From the NCBI RefSeq assembly GCF_030826625.1, contig NZ_JAPJNQ010000009.1, positions 17,282 through 40,397 of the forward strand: DNA of 23,116 bases, given 5' to 3'. Shown in pieces: positions 1 to 6,081 of this stretch. The position numbers and the translations under genes were made by a program. The stretch is from Corynebacterium sp. Lineage in GTDB: Bacteria; Actinomycetota; Actinomycetes; Mycobacteriales; Mycobacteriaceae. The number at the start of each line of letters is the position of its first letter. Position 1 is the stretch's first letter. Under the pieces are notes generated by a model that worked only from the letters and a program-made list of their open reading frames with translations, searched no databases and had not been told where the DNA came from.

Positions 1-329
1 TGGCGGGTGCATCGAACCTGACTCGTGGTGTCCGGGATTTCCCGCAAGGGCTGCCGCAGATTATCGATGCGCTGGAAGAACAAGTCGTGATGTTTAAGCT
101 CTTAGCGAACGTCCCTGAGCTGGGCAACGTCGATGTGCTGATCGGCCAAGAAAACGAAGACGAAGAACTACAGCACGCGTCGATCGTTACCGCAGGTTAT
201 GGCAATGAATCCGCCACGCTAGGAGGCCTCGGTGTGGTCGGTCCGACATTTATGGACTATTCGGGAACAATTTCGTCGGTACGCGCTGTTGCACGGTATG
301 TCAGTCAGATTCTGGCAGGCACGAATTAG
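1..329 (+). CDS. hrcA: HrcA heat-shock repressor, C-terminal part (5' truncated by window edge)
   Basis: This is the C-terminal 108 or so residues of HrcA, the repressor that binds CIRCE operators and controls groE/dnaK-type chaperone genes. The frame is open from base 3 and ends with TAG at 327-329. Visible family features are the stretch LLANVPELGNVDVLIGQEN and the near-terminal GGLGVVGPTFMDYSGTIS followed by VRAVARYVSQIL, which matches the well-conserved HrcA C-terminus (G-x-I-G-P-x-R-M-x-Y). The DNA-binding N-terminus lies outside the window. dnaJ follows 133 bases downstream on the same strand, the usual actinobacterial hrcA-dnaJ2 pair, which supports the call. Identification is confident; only completeness is limited. 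Confidence 0.93.
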   Translation, partial: AGASNLTRGVRDFPQGLPQIIDALEEQVVMFKLLANVPELGNVDVLIGQENEDEELQHASIVTAGYGNESATLGGLGVVGPTFMDYSGTISSVRAVARYVSQILAGTN

Positions 330-394
330 CCTGTATTCTGGTAGATCGACTAATGCATAAAACTGCATATCCTGCAGCAAACAGATCTGGCTTG

Positions 395-409
395 GAACTG
401 AAGCAGTTC
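395..409 (+). other. Small hairpin between hrcA and dnaJ
   Basis: GAACTG (395-400) and CAGTTC (404-409) form a perfect 6-bp inverted repeat around a 3-base loop. There is no T-run after it, so it is not a canonical terminator. It could modulate read-through from hrcA into dnaJ or be chance. The rest of 330-462 shows no gene and no CIRCE-like repeat. Confidence 0.25.
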
Positions 410-462
410 TAATACAGCACTGACAATAGCTAAACCAACTGACCTAAGGAATCGATACAACA

Positions 463-1608
463 GTGGCTCGTGACTATTACGGAATTTTGGGAGTATCCAA
501 AGACGCCAGCGAGGCGGAGATTAAAAAGGCGTACCGCAAACTCGCCCGTAAATATCACCCGGATGTGAACCCATCCGACGAGGCCGCGTCGAAGTTCTCG
601 GAAGCGACCGACGCCCACGACGTCTTGATGGATCCACAAAAACGCAAAATCGTCGACATGGGTGGTGACCCGATGGAGCAAGGCGGCGGCGCTGGTGGCG
701 GAGCCGGCTTCGGTGGTGCCGGGGGATTCGGCGATATCTTTGAAGCCTTCTTCGGCGGCGGTGCCGGGGGCGGTTCGCGTGGCCCGCGTTCGCGCGTACA
801 GCCGGGCAACGATGCCCTGCTGCGCACCTCGATCACCTTGAACCAGGCGTACACCGGCATGAAGAAGCAAGTCACCGTCGATACCGCGGTGCTGTGTAAC
901 CGTTGTACCGGCTCGGGTTCTGCTGACGGCGAAAAGCCGGTGACCTGTGAGGTCTGCAACGGTGCTGGTGAAATCCAGGAGATGCAGCGCAGCTTCTTGG
1001 GCAACGTGATGACCTCACGCGCCTGCCACAACTGCCAGGGATTCGGTGAAGTGATCAAGGATCCGTGCAACCACTGCGGTGGCGATGGTCGCGTGAAGAA
1101 GCGCCGTGACCTGACCATCAACATCCCGAAGGGCATTGACGACGGTATGCGCATCCGCATGGCTGGCCAGGGAGAAGTCGGCCACGGCGGTGGCGCAGCC
1201 GGTGACTTGTACGTCGAAGTGCGCGTGAAAAAGCACGATATCTTCACCCGCGACGCCGATACGCTGCATCTTTCCATCACCGTGCCGATGGTTGACGCCG
1301 CACTGGGCACCACCTGCAGCGTGGAAGGCCTGGACGGCGAGGACATCGAATTTGAAATCGCCGCTGGCACCCAGCCGGGTGGCCAGATCGTCAAAGATGG
1401 CAAAGGTATGCCACGCGTGCGTACCGATGGTCAGGGCAAGATGATTGCCCATGTCGACGTTGCCGTGCCGACGGATCTCGATAAGAAGACCCGCCAGTTG
1501 CTGGAGGAAGTTCGCGACAAGCGCGAGGAATCCTCCCGTGTGAACTCCGAGTCCGACGGCAACTCCGATGGTCTGTTTAGCCGTCTGCGCGGACGCTTCG
1601 GCTTCTAG
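463..1608 (+). CDS. dnaJ: Chaperone protein DnaJ (DnaJ2 type)
   Basis: Type I J-domain co-chaperone, 381 residues, which stimulates the DnaK ATPase and delivers unfolded clients in the cytoplasm. The J-domain occupies about residues 1-70, beginning ARDYYGILGVSKDASEAEIK, with the essential HPD at YHPDVNP. A Gly-rich linker runs from about 72 to 110. Four zinc-finger repeats of CxxCxGxG type are visible in order: CNRCTGSG, CEVCNGAG, CHNCQGFG and CNHCGGDG. The C-terminal client-binding region follows (LTINIPKGIDDGMRIRMAGQGE). The start is GTG at 463 with AAGGA at about 446-450 as a somewhat distant ribosome site. Its position right after hrcA and before rsmE is the standard actinobacterial arrangement for the second dnaJ copy; the dnaK-grpE-linked copy would lie elsewhere. 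Confidence 0.96.
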   Translation: MARDYYGILGVSKDASEAEIKKAYRKLARKYHPDVNPSDEAASKFSEATDAHDVLMDPQKRKIVDMGGDPMEQGGGAGGGAGFGGAGGFGDIFEAFFGGGAGGGSRGPRSRVQPGNDALLRTSITLNQAYTGMKKQVTVDTAVLCNRCTGSGSADGEKPVTCEVCNGAGEIQEMQRSFLGNVMTSRACHNCQGFGEVIKDPCNHCGGDGRVKKRRDLTINIPKGIDDGMRIRMAGQGEVGHGGGAAGDLYVEVRVKKHDIFTRDADTLHLSITVPMVDAALGTTCSVEGLDGEDIEFEIAAGTQPGGQIVKDGKGMPRVRTDGQGKMIAHVDVAVPTDLDKKTRQLLEEVRDKREESSRVNSESDGNSDGLFSRLRGRFGF

Positions 1609-1625
1609 CGCACGAGGTTGTCGCA

Positions 1626-2378
1626 ATGTCACTCCCGGTATTTTTTGCCTCCGCGCCGCTGCCCGCACGCGGCGAGCACACCACTTTGGATGGGGCAGAA
1701 GCACGCCATGCGGTGACCGTGAAGCGGATCGCGGCAGGTGAGCACATTCAGCTTATCGACGGCGCGGGTCGCTGGGCAGAAATTGCCGTGACTGAAACCA
1801 GCGGCAAAGACCACTTGGCTGGTGAAGCCGTCGCGGTCGGCGAATGCGACCGCCCCGAACCGTACGTTGTCGTCGTGCAGGCTTTGCCGAAAGCAGAACG
1901 CAGCGAGCTAGCCGTGGACTTGGCGACGCAAGCCGGGGCCGACGAGATCATCCCGTGGCAAGCCGCCCGCTGTATTGCGAAATGGCAGGGCGCCAAACGC
2001 AGCAAAGGCGTGCAGAAATGGCAGTCCGCGGCGGCTGCGGCGGCGAAACAATCGCGCCGGGTGACGGTACCGGAAGTCCGGGAGCCGGTGAGCACCGCGC
2101 AGCTGGCGCAGCTGATTGATGGACATACCGCCGTCGTGTTGCACGAAGAAGCAAGTCAGCCGCTAGCCCAGCTGGCTCCAGAGCTTTCCGGGACAGTGTT
2201 TCTTATCGTCGGGCCAGAAGGCGGCATCGGCGATGAAGAAGTAGCACTACTGCGCAGCGCCGGTGCGCAGCCAGTGGTTCTGGGGCCACAGGTGTTGCGC
2301 ACGGCTTCTGCGGCGATGGTGGCGTTGTCCGTCATCGGTGCAGCCACCAGTCGCTGGTGCTCATGTTCGTCATCATAA
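1626..2378 (+). CDS. rsmE: 16S rRNA (uracil(1498)-N3)-methyltransferase RsmE
   Basis: SPOUT-class methyltransferase of 250 residues that methylates N3 of U1498 in helix 44 of 16S rRNA using S-adenosylmethionine. The N-terminal PUA-like domain includes EARHAVTVKRIAAGEHIQL. The SPOUT trefoil-knot domain shows QALPKAERSELAVDLATQAG and the knot motifs FLIVGPEGGIGDEEV and LGPQVLRTASAAMVALSVI. ATG 1626 lies 17 bases after dnaJ, with GAGG upstream at about 1613, so the two are probably cotranscribed. Family members typically end at about 'TSRW'; here seven extra residues (CSCSSS preceded by W) follow, an odd low-complexity tail (see findings). Identification is very secure. Confidence 0.95.
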   Translation: MSLPVFFASAPLPARGEHTTLDGAEARHAVTVKRIAAGEHIQLIDGAGRWAEIAVTETSGKDHLAGEAVAVGECDRPEPYVVVVQALPKAERSELAVDLATQAGADEIIPWQAARCIAKWQGAKRSKGVQKWQSAAAAAAKQSRRVTVPEVREPVSTAQLAQLIDGHTAVVLHEEASQPLAQLAPELSGTVFLIVGPEGGIGDEEVALLRSAGAQPVVLGPQVLRTASAAMVALSVIGAATSRWCSCSSS

Positions 2379-2387
2379 CCCATACGC

Positions 2388-2430
2388 TTATGAATTCTTA
2401 TGAACTTTATGAAGTTTATGAATTTATGCG
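2388..2430. repeat. Array of TTATGAA heptamers in a convergent intergenic space
   Basis: TTATGAA occurs at 2388-2394, 2398-2404, 2407-2413 and 2416-2422, with a degenerate fifth copy TTATGCG at 2424-2430. The period is 8 to 10 bases, close to one helical turn. It lies between the converging ends of rsmE and dipZ. It is much more AT-rich than its surroundings. A role as a protein-binding array or simple slippage product cannot be separated from sequence alone. Confidence 0.5.
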
Positions 2431-2449
2431 CTGAAGTGGGGAAACGCTG

Positions 2450-2465
2450 ACGAACATGTGTTCGT
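2450..2465. terminator. Hairpin between rsmE and dipZ ends
   Basis: ACGAAC (2450-2455), loop ATGT, GTTCGT (2460-2465) form a perfect 6-bp stem. It lies 11 bases beyond the dipZ stop on the minus strand and 71 bases after rsmE on the plus strand, so it could serve as a weak bidirectional terminator. There is no T-run on either side. Confidence 0.35.
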
Positions 2466-2476
2466 GTGTCGCTAAA

Positions 2477-4093
2477 CTACCCAAATGTAAACGAATACAA
2501 GCTCAAACCGGGTGAGACTTCGATGTCCAAGATTCCGGCTTGCGCGTCCTCGGTATCGAGCAAGTCGACGGTGCCGTCGGCTGCCACCGGGAACTGCTTA
2601 CCATCGGCGGTGATCGTGCCGTTGCCAGATACCACTACCTGCACGCGTGATGCGCGGTAGTTCAGCCGGATCTTTGCGTTGTCACCAGCGGTGATGTTTT
2701 CTTGCTCGATCGTCCAATCGCCTTCCAGCGTGTACTGGCCGATCTCTGGTTCTGGCCCAGACAAGGTGCCGGATTTATATGCGGGGTTGGCGTAGTAGCG
2801 TGCGCGTTGGCTGCCCAAATAGGTCTCTGGGTTACGCTGCTGGGTGGTGACGTCGTCAGCATCTTCCAACGGTGCAGGAAGCTCGACGGATGGGTCGCGT
2901 TTTTGTAGCAACTCGCGCACTAGCTGCTCGGTGCGGGCGTAGGCGCCTTCGCCTTCGTGGATCTCGCGGACGGTGCCGTCGGCGTCGACAAGATAATGCG
3001 CAGGCCAATAGTGGTTGTTGAAGGCCTTCCACGTCGCAAAGGAATTATCTTGGGCGACGGGGTAGTTGATGTTTTGCTCGGCAACCGCTTGGCGCACGTT
3101 TTCAGTTTCGCGTTCGAAGGCATATTCCGGTGCGTGGACGCCGATGACGGTCAGACCGTAATCACGGTAGTGATCATAAAGCTTGGTGATGTGCGCATTC
3201 GCGCGCTGGCAGTTGATGCAGGCATAAGCCCAGAAATCGATCAGCGTGACATCACCGGAGGTGCGCGGGTCGATCGGTGCGTCCGTGTTCATCCAATTTT
3301 CCAGACCCACCAATTCCGGCACCGTGCCACAGCTGCCCAACTCGCCGATGCCACGGCAATCTTCAAGCGAGTCAGAGCCGCCGTCGTTGTGAGCCAGCTG
3401 CGCGGTGACGGATTTTTCTGCATCGCCGGTCCAGTTGGGTAGTTTCTGCTGGATCCAGGCAGGTGCGCCCAACGCTAGGGCCCCGGCCATCGCGATGACT
3501 ACCACACCAGCCGTAGCACGGAAAGCCTTTTGATGGGACTGGAAGAAGTCGACGCGCTTGCCGACCTGCTGGCCACCGAGTGCAAAAGCCAACAGCGGAA
3601 TAGCAACGCCGATGGCGAAAGAAACACACAAGACAGCGATACGGGCATCAATTTCCCCGGTGGCACCCGCGACGGTGATGGCGGCAAGGACAGGTCCGGC
3701 ACACGGCACGAACACCACGCCCATCGCCAGACCAACCGCAAAACCACCCTTATCGCGGGCTTTTGCCTGCAATTTGTGCGCACGTGGCAGGAATTGGAAA
3801 GGCCATTCCAGCAGCTCCTGCAACTTTGGGAAGATCATTCCCAGGCCGACGAGTACCAGCAGCGCGATGCCGATCTTCCACAAAATATCGGCGGGCAGAC
3901 CCAGCGCGTTCAACAGCGTGGTGGCAAAAAGCGTGACGACGGTAAAGCTGGTGACTAAGCCACCGATGACGAGCCACGGCCGCGCTTTGGAGCCTTGGGA
4001 TACCGCTAATACCAGCGGCAGGATGGGCAAAATGCACGGTGAAATGCCCGTGATGAGGCCACCGATGAAACCGATGGCGATTGTGCTGAGCAT
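2477..4093 (-). CDS. dipZ: DipZ-type fusion: CcdA cytochrome-c-biogenesis transmembrane domain plus thioredoxin domain
   Basis: A 538-residue membrane protein that relays electrons across the membrane to reduce extracytoplasmic thiols. Residues 1-210 are a CcdA/DsbD-like helical domain with the paired redox cysteines in GISPCILP (C20) and VFVPCAGP (C131). Two further cysteines (C246 and C255) sit in the outer linker. A TlpA-like thioredoxin domain follows at about 260-400, with FWAYACINCQRA giving CINC (C292, C295) and a cis-Pro region at YWPAHYLVD. The last 130 residues resemble the beta-rich C-terminal domain of the DipZ family (NPETYLGSQRARYYA). The order matches M. tuberculosis DipZ. It is divergent from the lipoprotein-sigK-rskA genes, and a SigK-like promoter precedes it. 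No cytochrome c gene is nearby, so a role in surface-protein thiol redox is inferred rather than shown. Confidence 0.93.
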   Translation of the reverse strand: MLSTIAIGFIGGLITGISPCILPILPLVLAVSQGSKARPWLVIGGLVTSFTVVTLFATTLLNALGLPADILWKIGIALLVLVGLGMIFPKLQELLEWPFQFLPRAHKLQAKARDKGGFAVGLAMGVVFVPCAGPVLAAITVAGATGEIDARIAVLCVSFAIGVAIPLLAFALGGQQVGKRVDFFQSHQKAFRATAGVVVIAMAGALALGAPAWIQQKLPNWTGDAEKSVTAQLAHNDGGSDSLEDCRGIGELGSCGTVPELVGLENWMNTDAPIDPRTSGDVTLIDFWAYACINCQRANAHITKLYDHYRDYGLTVIGVHAPEYAFERETENVRQAVAEQNINYPVAQDNSFATWKAFNNHYWPAHYLVDADGTVREIHEGEGAYARTEQLVRELLQKRDPSVELPAPLEDADDVTTQQRNPETYLGSQRARYYANPAYKSGTLSGPEPEIGQYTLEGDWTIEQENITAGDNAKIRLNYRASRVQVVVSGNGTITADGKQFPVAADGTVDLLDTEDAQAGILDIEVSPGLSLYSFTFG

Positions 4094-4169
4094 AGTTGTG
4101 TGACCTTTCTTGAATTTCCGCAGCGACGGCGCGCAGATCGCGGCGCGCTGTTTTGTTAGTCATGTGCTT

Positions 4170-4198
4170 TTTCGGAACCAACCGTGGTGCTGGATTGG
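4170..4198 (-). promoter_or_regulatory. Candidate SigK-type promoter of dipZ
   Basis: Reading the minus strand, CCAATCC (4198-4192) is followed after 16 bases by CCGAAA (4175-4170). As I recall, mycobacterial SigK promoters have CCATCC, a 16-17 base spacer and CCGAAT, so both elements and the spacing agree with one difference each. Predicted transcription would begin about 70 bases before the dipZ ATG. Linkage to sigK-rskA strengthens the case. No transcript data are available. Confidence 0.5.
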
Positions 4199-4226
4199 TT
4201 GAGGCGCTGAAAATTTGCTGAAGGTT

Positions 4227-4248
4227 TGGAAATTTTTTAAATTTTCCA
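4227..4248. promoter_or_regulatory. AT-rich imperfect palindrome in the divergent dipZ/lipoprotein region
   Basis: TGGAAA at 4227-4232 and TTTCCA at 4243-4248 are inverted around an A/T-only core; 18 of the 22 positions agree with the reverse complement. It lies midway between the two divergent genes and overlaps the plus-strand CCAATCC. It could be an operator or an UP-like element. Confidence 0.35.
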
Positions 4249-4273
4249 ATCCGGTTTCGTGATGGCTCCGCAG
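4246..4273 (+). promoter_or_regulatory. Possible promoter of the lipoprotein-sigK-rskA operon
   Basis: CCAATCC (4246-4252), the same heptamer found on the opposite strand for dipZ, is followed after 15 bases by CCGCAG (4268-4273). The -35 match to a SigK-type element is good, but the -10 and spacing are poorer than on the dipZ side. It would leave a leader of about 80 bases. Confidence 0.3.
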
Positions 4274-4359
4274 TAGTACATGAAGGCAGTTGACCCACAA
4301 CAATGTAGGGCTGGCTTCGCACAGTGATTCCTAACCGCTATCTCGAAGGAGAAAACCCC

Positions 4360-4674
4360 GTGTCTGCACACATTTCTATGAAGAAGTTCTTTGTTGCCGC
4401 CGCTGCTGTTGCCATCAGTTCGGTTGGTTTGGCTGCTTGCAGCAACGATGATTCTGCGGAGACGCCGAGCACTACCTCGGAAACTTCGACGCAGATGAGC
4501 AGCGAGAAGATGACGAGTGAAAAGATGTCTGACTCCGACAAGATGGAGAAGAACGACAAGATGGAGAAGAACGACAAAATGGAGAAGAACGACAAAATGG
4601 AGAAGAACGACAAGATGGAGCACGACGACAAGATGGAGAAAGACGAAATGGAAGGCGACAAGATGAACAAGTAG
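4360..4674 (+). CDS. Met/Lys/Asp-repeat lipoprotein (hexapeptide KMEKND repeats)
   Basis: A 104-residue predicted lipoprotein. I choose GTG 4360 because AAGGAGA (4346-4352) stands 7 bases upstream; an upstream in-frame GTG at 4324 lacks a ribosome site. The signal peptide has MKKFF followed by a hydrophobic Ala/Val stretch and the lipobox GLAAC (C27). The mature part is wholly hydrophilic: a Ser/Thr-rich spacer, then SEKM and SDKM units leading into four consecutive exact K-M-E-K-N-D hexapeptides and two or three degenerate ones, ending KMNK. Every unit places one Met between Lys and Glu. It recalls the MXKDX-repeat secreted proteins of other bacteria, though the period here is six. It lies 11 bases before sigK and is probably cotranscribed with it. 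Function is unknown; metal or oxidant binding by the methionines is inference. Confidence 0.85.
   Translation: MSAHISMKKFFVAAAAVAISSVGLAACSNDDSAETPSTTSETSTQMSSEKMTSEKMSDSDKMEKNDKMEKNDKMEKNDKMEKNDKMEHDDKMEKDEMEGDKMNK
4537..4644 (+). repeat. 18-bp coding tandem repeat in the lipoprotein gene
   Basis: Six consecutive 18-base units start at 4537, 4555, 4573, 4591, 4609 and 4627. Units 1-4 differ only by one silent A/G change (AAG versus AAA), encoding D-K-M-E-K-N. Units 5 and 6 differ at the end of the hexapeptide. Near identity at the DNA level implies recent expansion and a locus prone to copy-number change. Confidence 0.9.
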
Positions 4675-4685
4675 TATCTGAAGCT

Positions 4686-5267
4686 GTGTCTAGTTGCAGC
4701 CCCGAAGAACATGCTCGTCTCGACGCGCTCGTCGAAGGCGTCGCTCGCGGGGATCAGCGCGCCTTTTCACAGCTTTATGATGCTCTCTCGCCGTTGGCAT
4801 TTGGTGTGATCATCCAGGTTTTGGGCAATAATTCCTTAGCCGAGGAAGTCTTGCAGGAAGTTTTCGTGGAAGTCTGGAATAAGGCGGATAACTTCGATTC
4901 GGACCGCGGCCATGCCCGCACCTGGGTTGGCCGGATCGCTCATTCACGCGCGATCGACAAGTTGCGTGCATACCATGCAAGTGTGCGTCGTGATGATCAA
5001 GATTTTGCACTCGACGAACGCATCCGCGGCGTTGATGTGGAAGGTGAAGCGTTGTCGAACGTGGAGGCCTCGCGGTTGCGTGCCGCCGTTGACACGATTG
5101 GCGAGCCGCACCGAACTGCCGTGTTGTTGACCTTTTTCAACGGGCTCAGCCATGCGGAATTGGCAGAATCAACTGATGTTCCATTAGGGACCGCGAAAAC
5201 GCGGGTGCGTGATGGAGTACGAAAACTAGCAGCCGTCTGGGGAAGGGGTGAGTCGCACCATGAGTAA
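4686..5267 (+). CDS. sigK: ECF RNA polymerase sigma factor, SigK type
   Basis: A 193-residue extracytoplasmic-function sigma factor that directs RNA polymerase to a small regulon. Sigma region 2 spans about residues 20-95 (DQRAFSQLYDALSPLAFGV, LAEEVLQEVFVEVWNKADNFD, ARTWVGRIAHSRAIDKLR). Region 4 spans about 130-183, with the helix-turn-helix SHAELAESTDVPLGTAKTRV. The SigK assignment rests on the style of these regions, the RskA partner immediately downstream and the nearby dipZ. The only cysteine is C4, so the redox disulfide reported for M. tuberculosis SigK cannot form here. GTG 4686 has no clear Shine-Dalgarno; TAGTAT at 4672-4677 could be a -10 for a near-leaderless message, or translation may be coupled to the lipoprotein. 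The gene overlaps rskA by 8 bases. Confidence 0.88.
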   Translation: MSSCSPEEHARLDALVEGVARGDQRAFSQLYDALSPLAFGVIIQVLGNNSLAEEVLQEVFVEVWNKADNFDSDRGHARTWVGRIAHSRAIDKLRAYHASVRRDDQDFALDERIRGVDVEGEALSNVEASRLRAAVDTIGEPHRTAVLLTFFNGLSHAELAESTDVPLGTAKTRVRDGVRKLAAVWGRGESHHE

Positions 5268-6021
5268 TACAGAACAATTCGATGACGAGACATTCGACTC
5301 CTTCCTCGATTCCGTTCCGGAGCACACTCCGCCGCGCCATGTGAAAGACAAGGTGCTGGCAGAGATTTCCGGTGCGAAGATTTCCGGTGCGAATGTTTCT
5401 GGGGCAGAGATAACCGGTGAAAAAGCTACTGAAACCAGCTCTCGAGAAATGAGCGCCGGAGAAGTAGGTAACGTCGTTCCTCTGCGAGCGCGTACTGGTA
5501 AGTCGCGTAAGCCGATGTGGGCATTTGGTGCTGCCGCTGCTGCGGCGTTGTTGGTGGGAATCACGGTGATCACACCTGTGGTGAACAGTGATTCCGATTC
5601 CGCTGATGATGGTACCGTCGTCGCCGAAGAAAGTGTGCAGGACAAACCCGCAGGCAGTGTACAGGAAGCGGCTGATGGTCACGAGCAGATGCATGAGATC
5701 ATGTCGGCAAATGACATGGTTCGCGGCACGACTTCTGCGGAAGGCGCGCGACTCGAAATCGTCTCCTCAACGGAGATGGGCAAAGCCGGCGCTATGGTCG
5801 ATGGCCAGCCGGAGCTTGCCGACGGCATGGGCGCGCAGGTGTGGTCCGTCGACAAGAATGGTGTGGTGCGCTCGGCAGGCGTGATCGGGCAAGACCCGCA
5901 CGACGGTGTGTGGATGCCATTTGATGCGGCAACCAGCAAGGTCATGGTCACCGAAGAGCCTGCCGACGGTAGTGAGTTGCCGAGTGGTCGTATGCTCGCC
6001 GAAGTTGTGCTCGAGGCCTGA
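5260..6021 (+). CDS. rskA: RskA-type membrane anti-sigma factor
   Basis: A 253-residue single-pass membrane protein expected to hold the SigK-type factor inactive until it is cut by regulated proteolysis. A short cytoplasmic N-terminal region includes FDDETFDSFLDSVPEHTPPRH and has no HxxxCxxC zinc motif. One transmembrane helix is at about 86-108 (WAFGAAAAAALLVGITVITP). The outer RskA domain is at about 150-253 (ARLEIVSSTEMGKAGAMVDG, then QVWSV and the end GRMLAEVVLEA), matching the C-terminal RskA family fold. Residues 36-53 contain three A-x-(I/V)-(S/T)-G units like pentapeptide repeats, an unusual feature between the sigma-binding segment and the membrane. I choose ATG 5260 over GTG 5248 because GGAAGGGG (5241-5248) is 11 bases upstream of the ATG but abuts the GTG. 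Confidence 0.87.
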   Translation: MSNTEQFDDETFDSFLDSVPEHTPPRHVKDKVLAEISGAKISGANVSGAEITGEKATETSSREMSAGEVGNVVPLRARTGKSRKPMWAFGAAAAAALLVGITVITPVVNSDSDSADDGTVVAEESVQDKPAGSVQEAADGHEQMHEIMSANDMVRGTTSAEGARLEIVSSTEMGKAGAMVDGQPELADGMGAQVWSVDKNGVVRSAGVIGQDPHDGVWMPFDAATSKVMVTEEPADGSELPSGRMLAEVVLEA

Positions 6022-6069
6022 ATCTTGGTTGTCGGGCGCAGAACTTCGTTGGTTATCAGTTTCAGTTGG

Positions 6070-6075
6070 TAGGCT
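6070..6075 (+). promoter_or_regulatory. -10 element for phoH, probably leaderless transcript
   Basis: TAGGCT (context GGTAGGCTGG, like the corynebacterial gnTAnnnTng) ends 6 bases before the phoH GTG at 6082. No Shine-Dalgarno is present. That geometry puts transcription start at or next to the start codon. No convincing -35 was seen. Confidence 0.4.
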
Positions 6076-6081
6076 GGCTGC

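Noticed and set aside
555..1403. Long minus-strand open frame of 282 codons within dnaJ
   Set aside because: It lies opposite a fully typical dnaJ, has Pro/Ser/Ala-rich composition expected from the reverse of a GC-rich gene, and shows no family motif.
2388..2430. CRISPR-like array
   Set aside because: The repeats are 7 bases with 1-3 base spacers and no cas genes are present.
4237..4623. Minus-strand frame reading as repeated Leu-His-Val-Val-Leu membrane segments
   Set aside because: The hydrophobic repeats are only the complement of the KMEKND-encoding units, and the plus strand has a ribosome site and lipobox.
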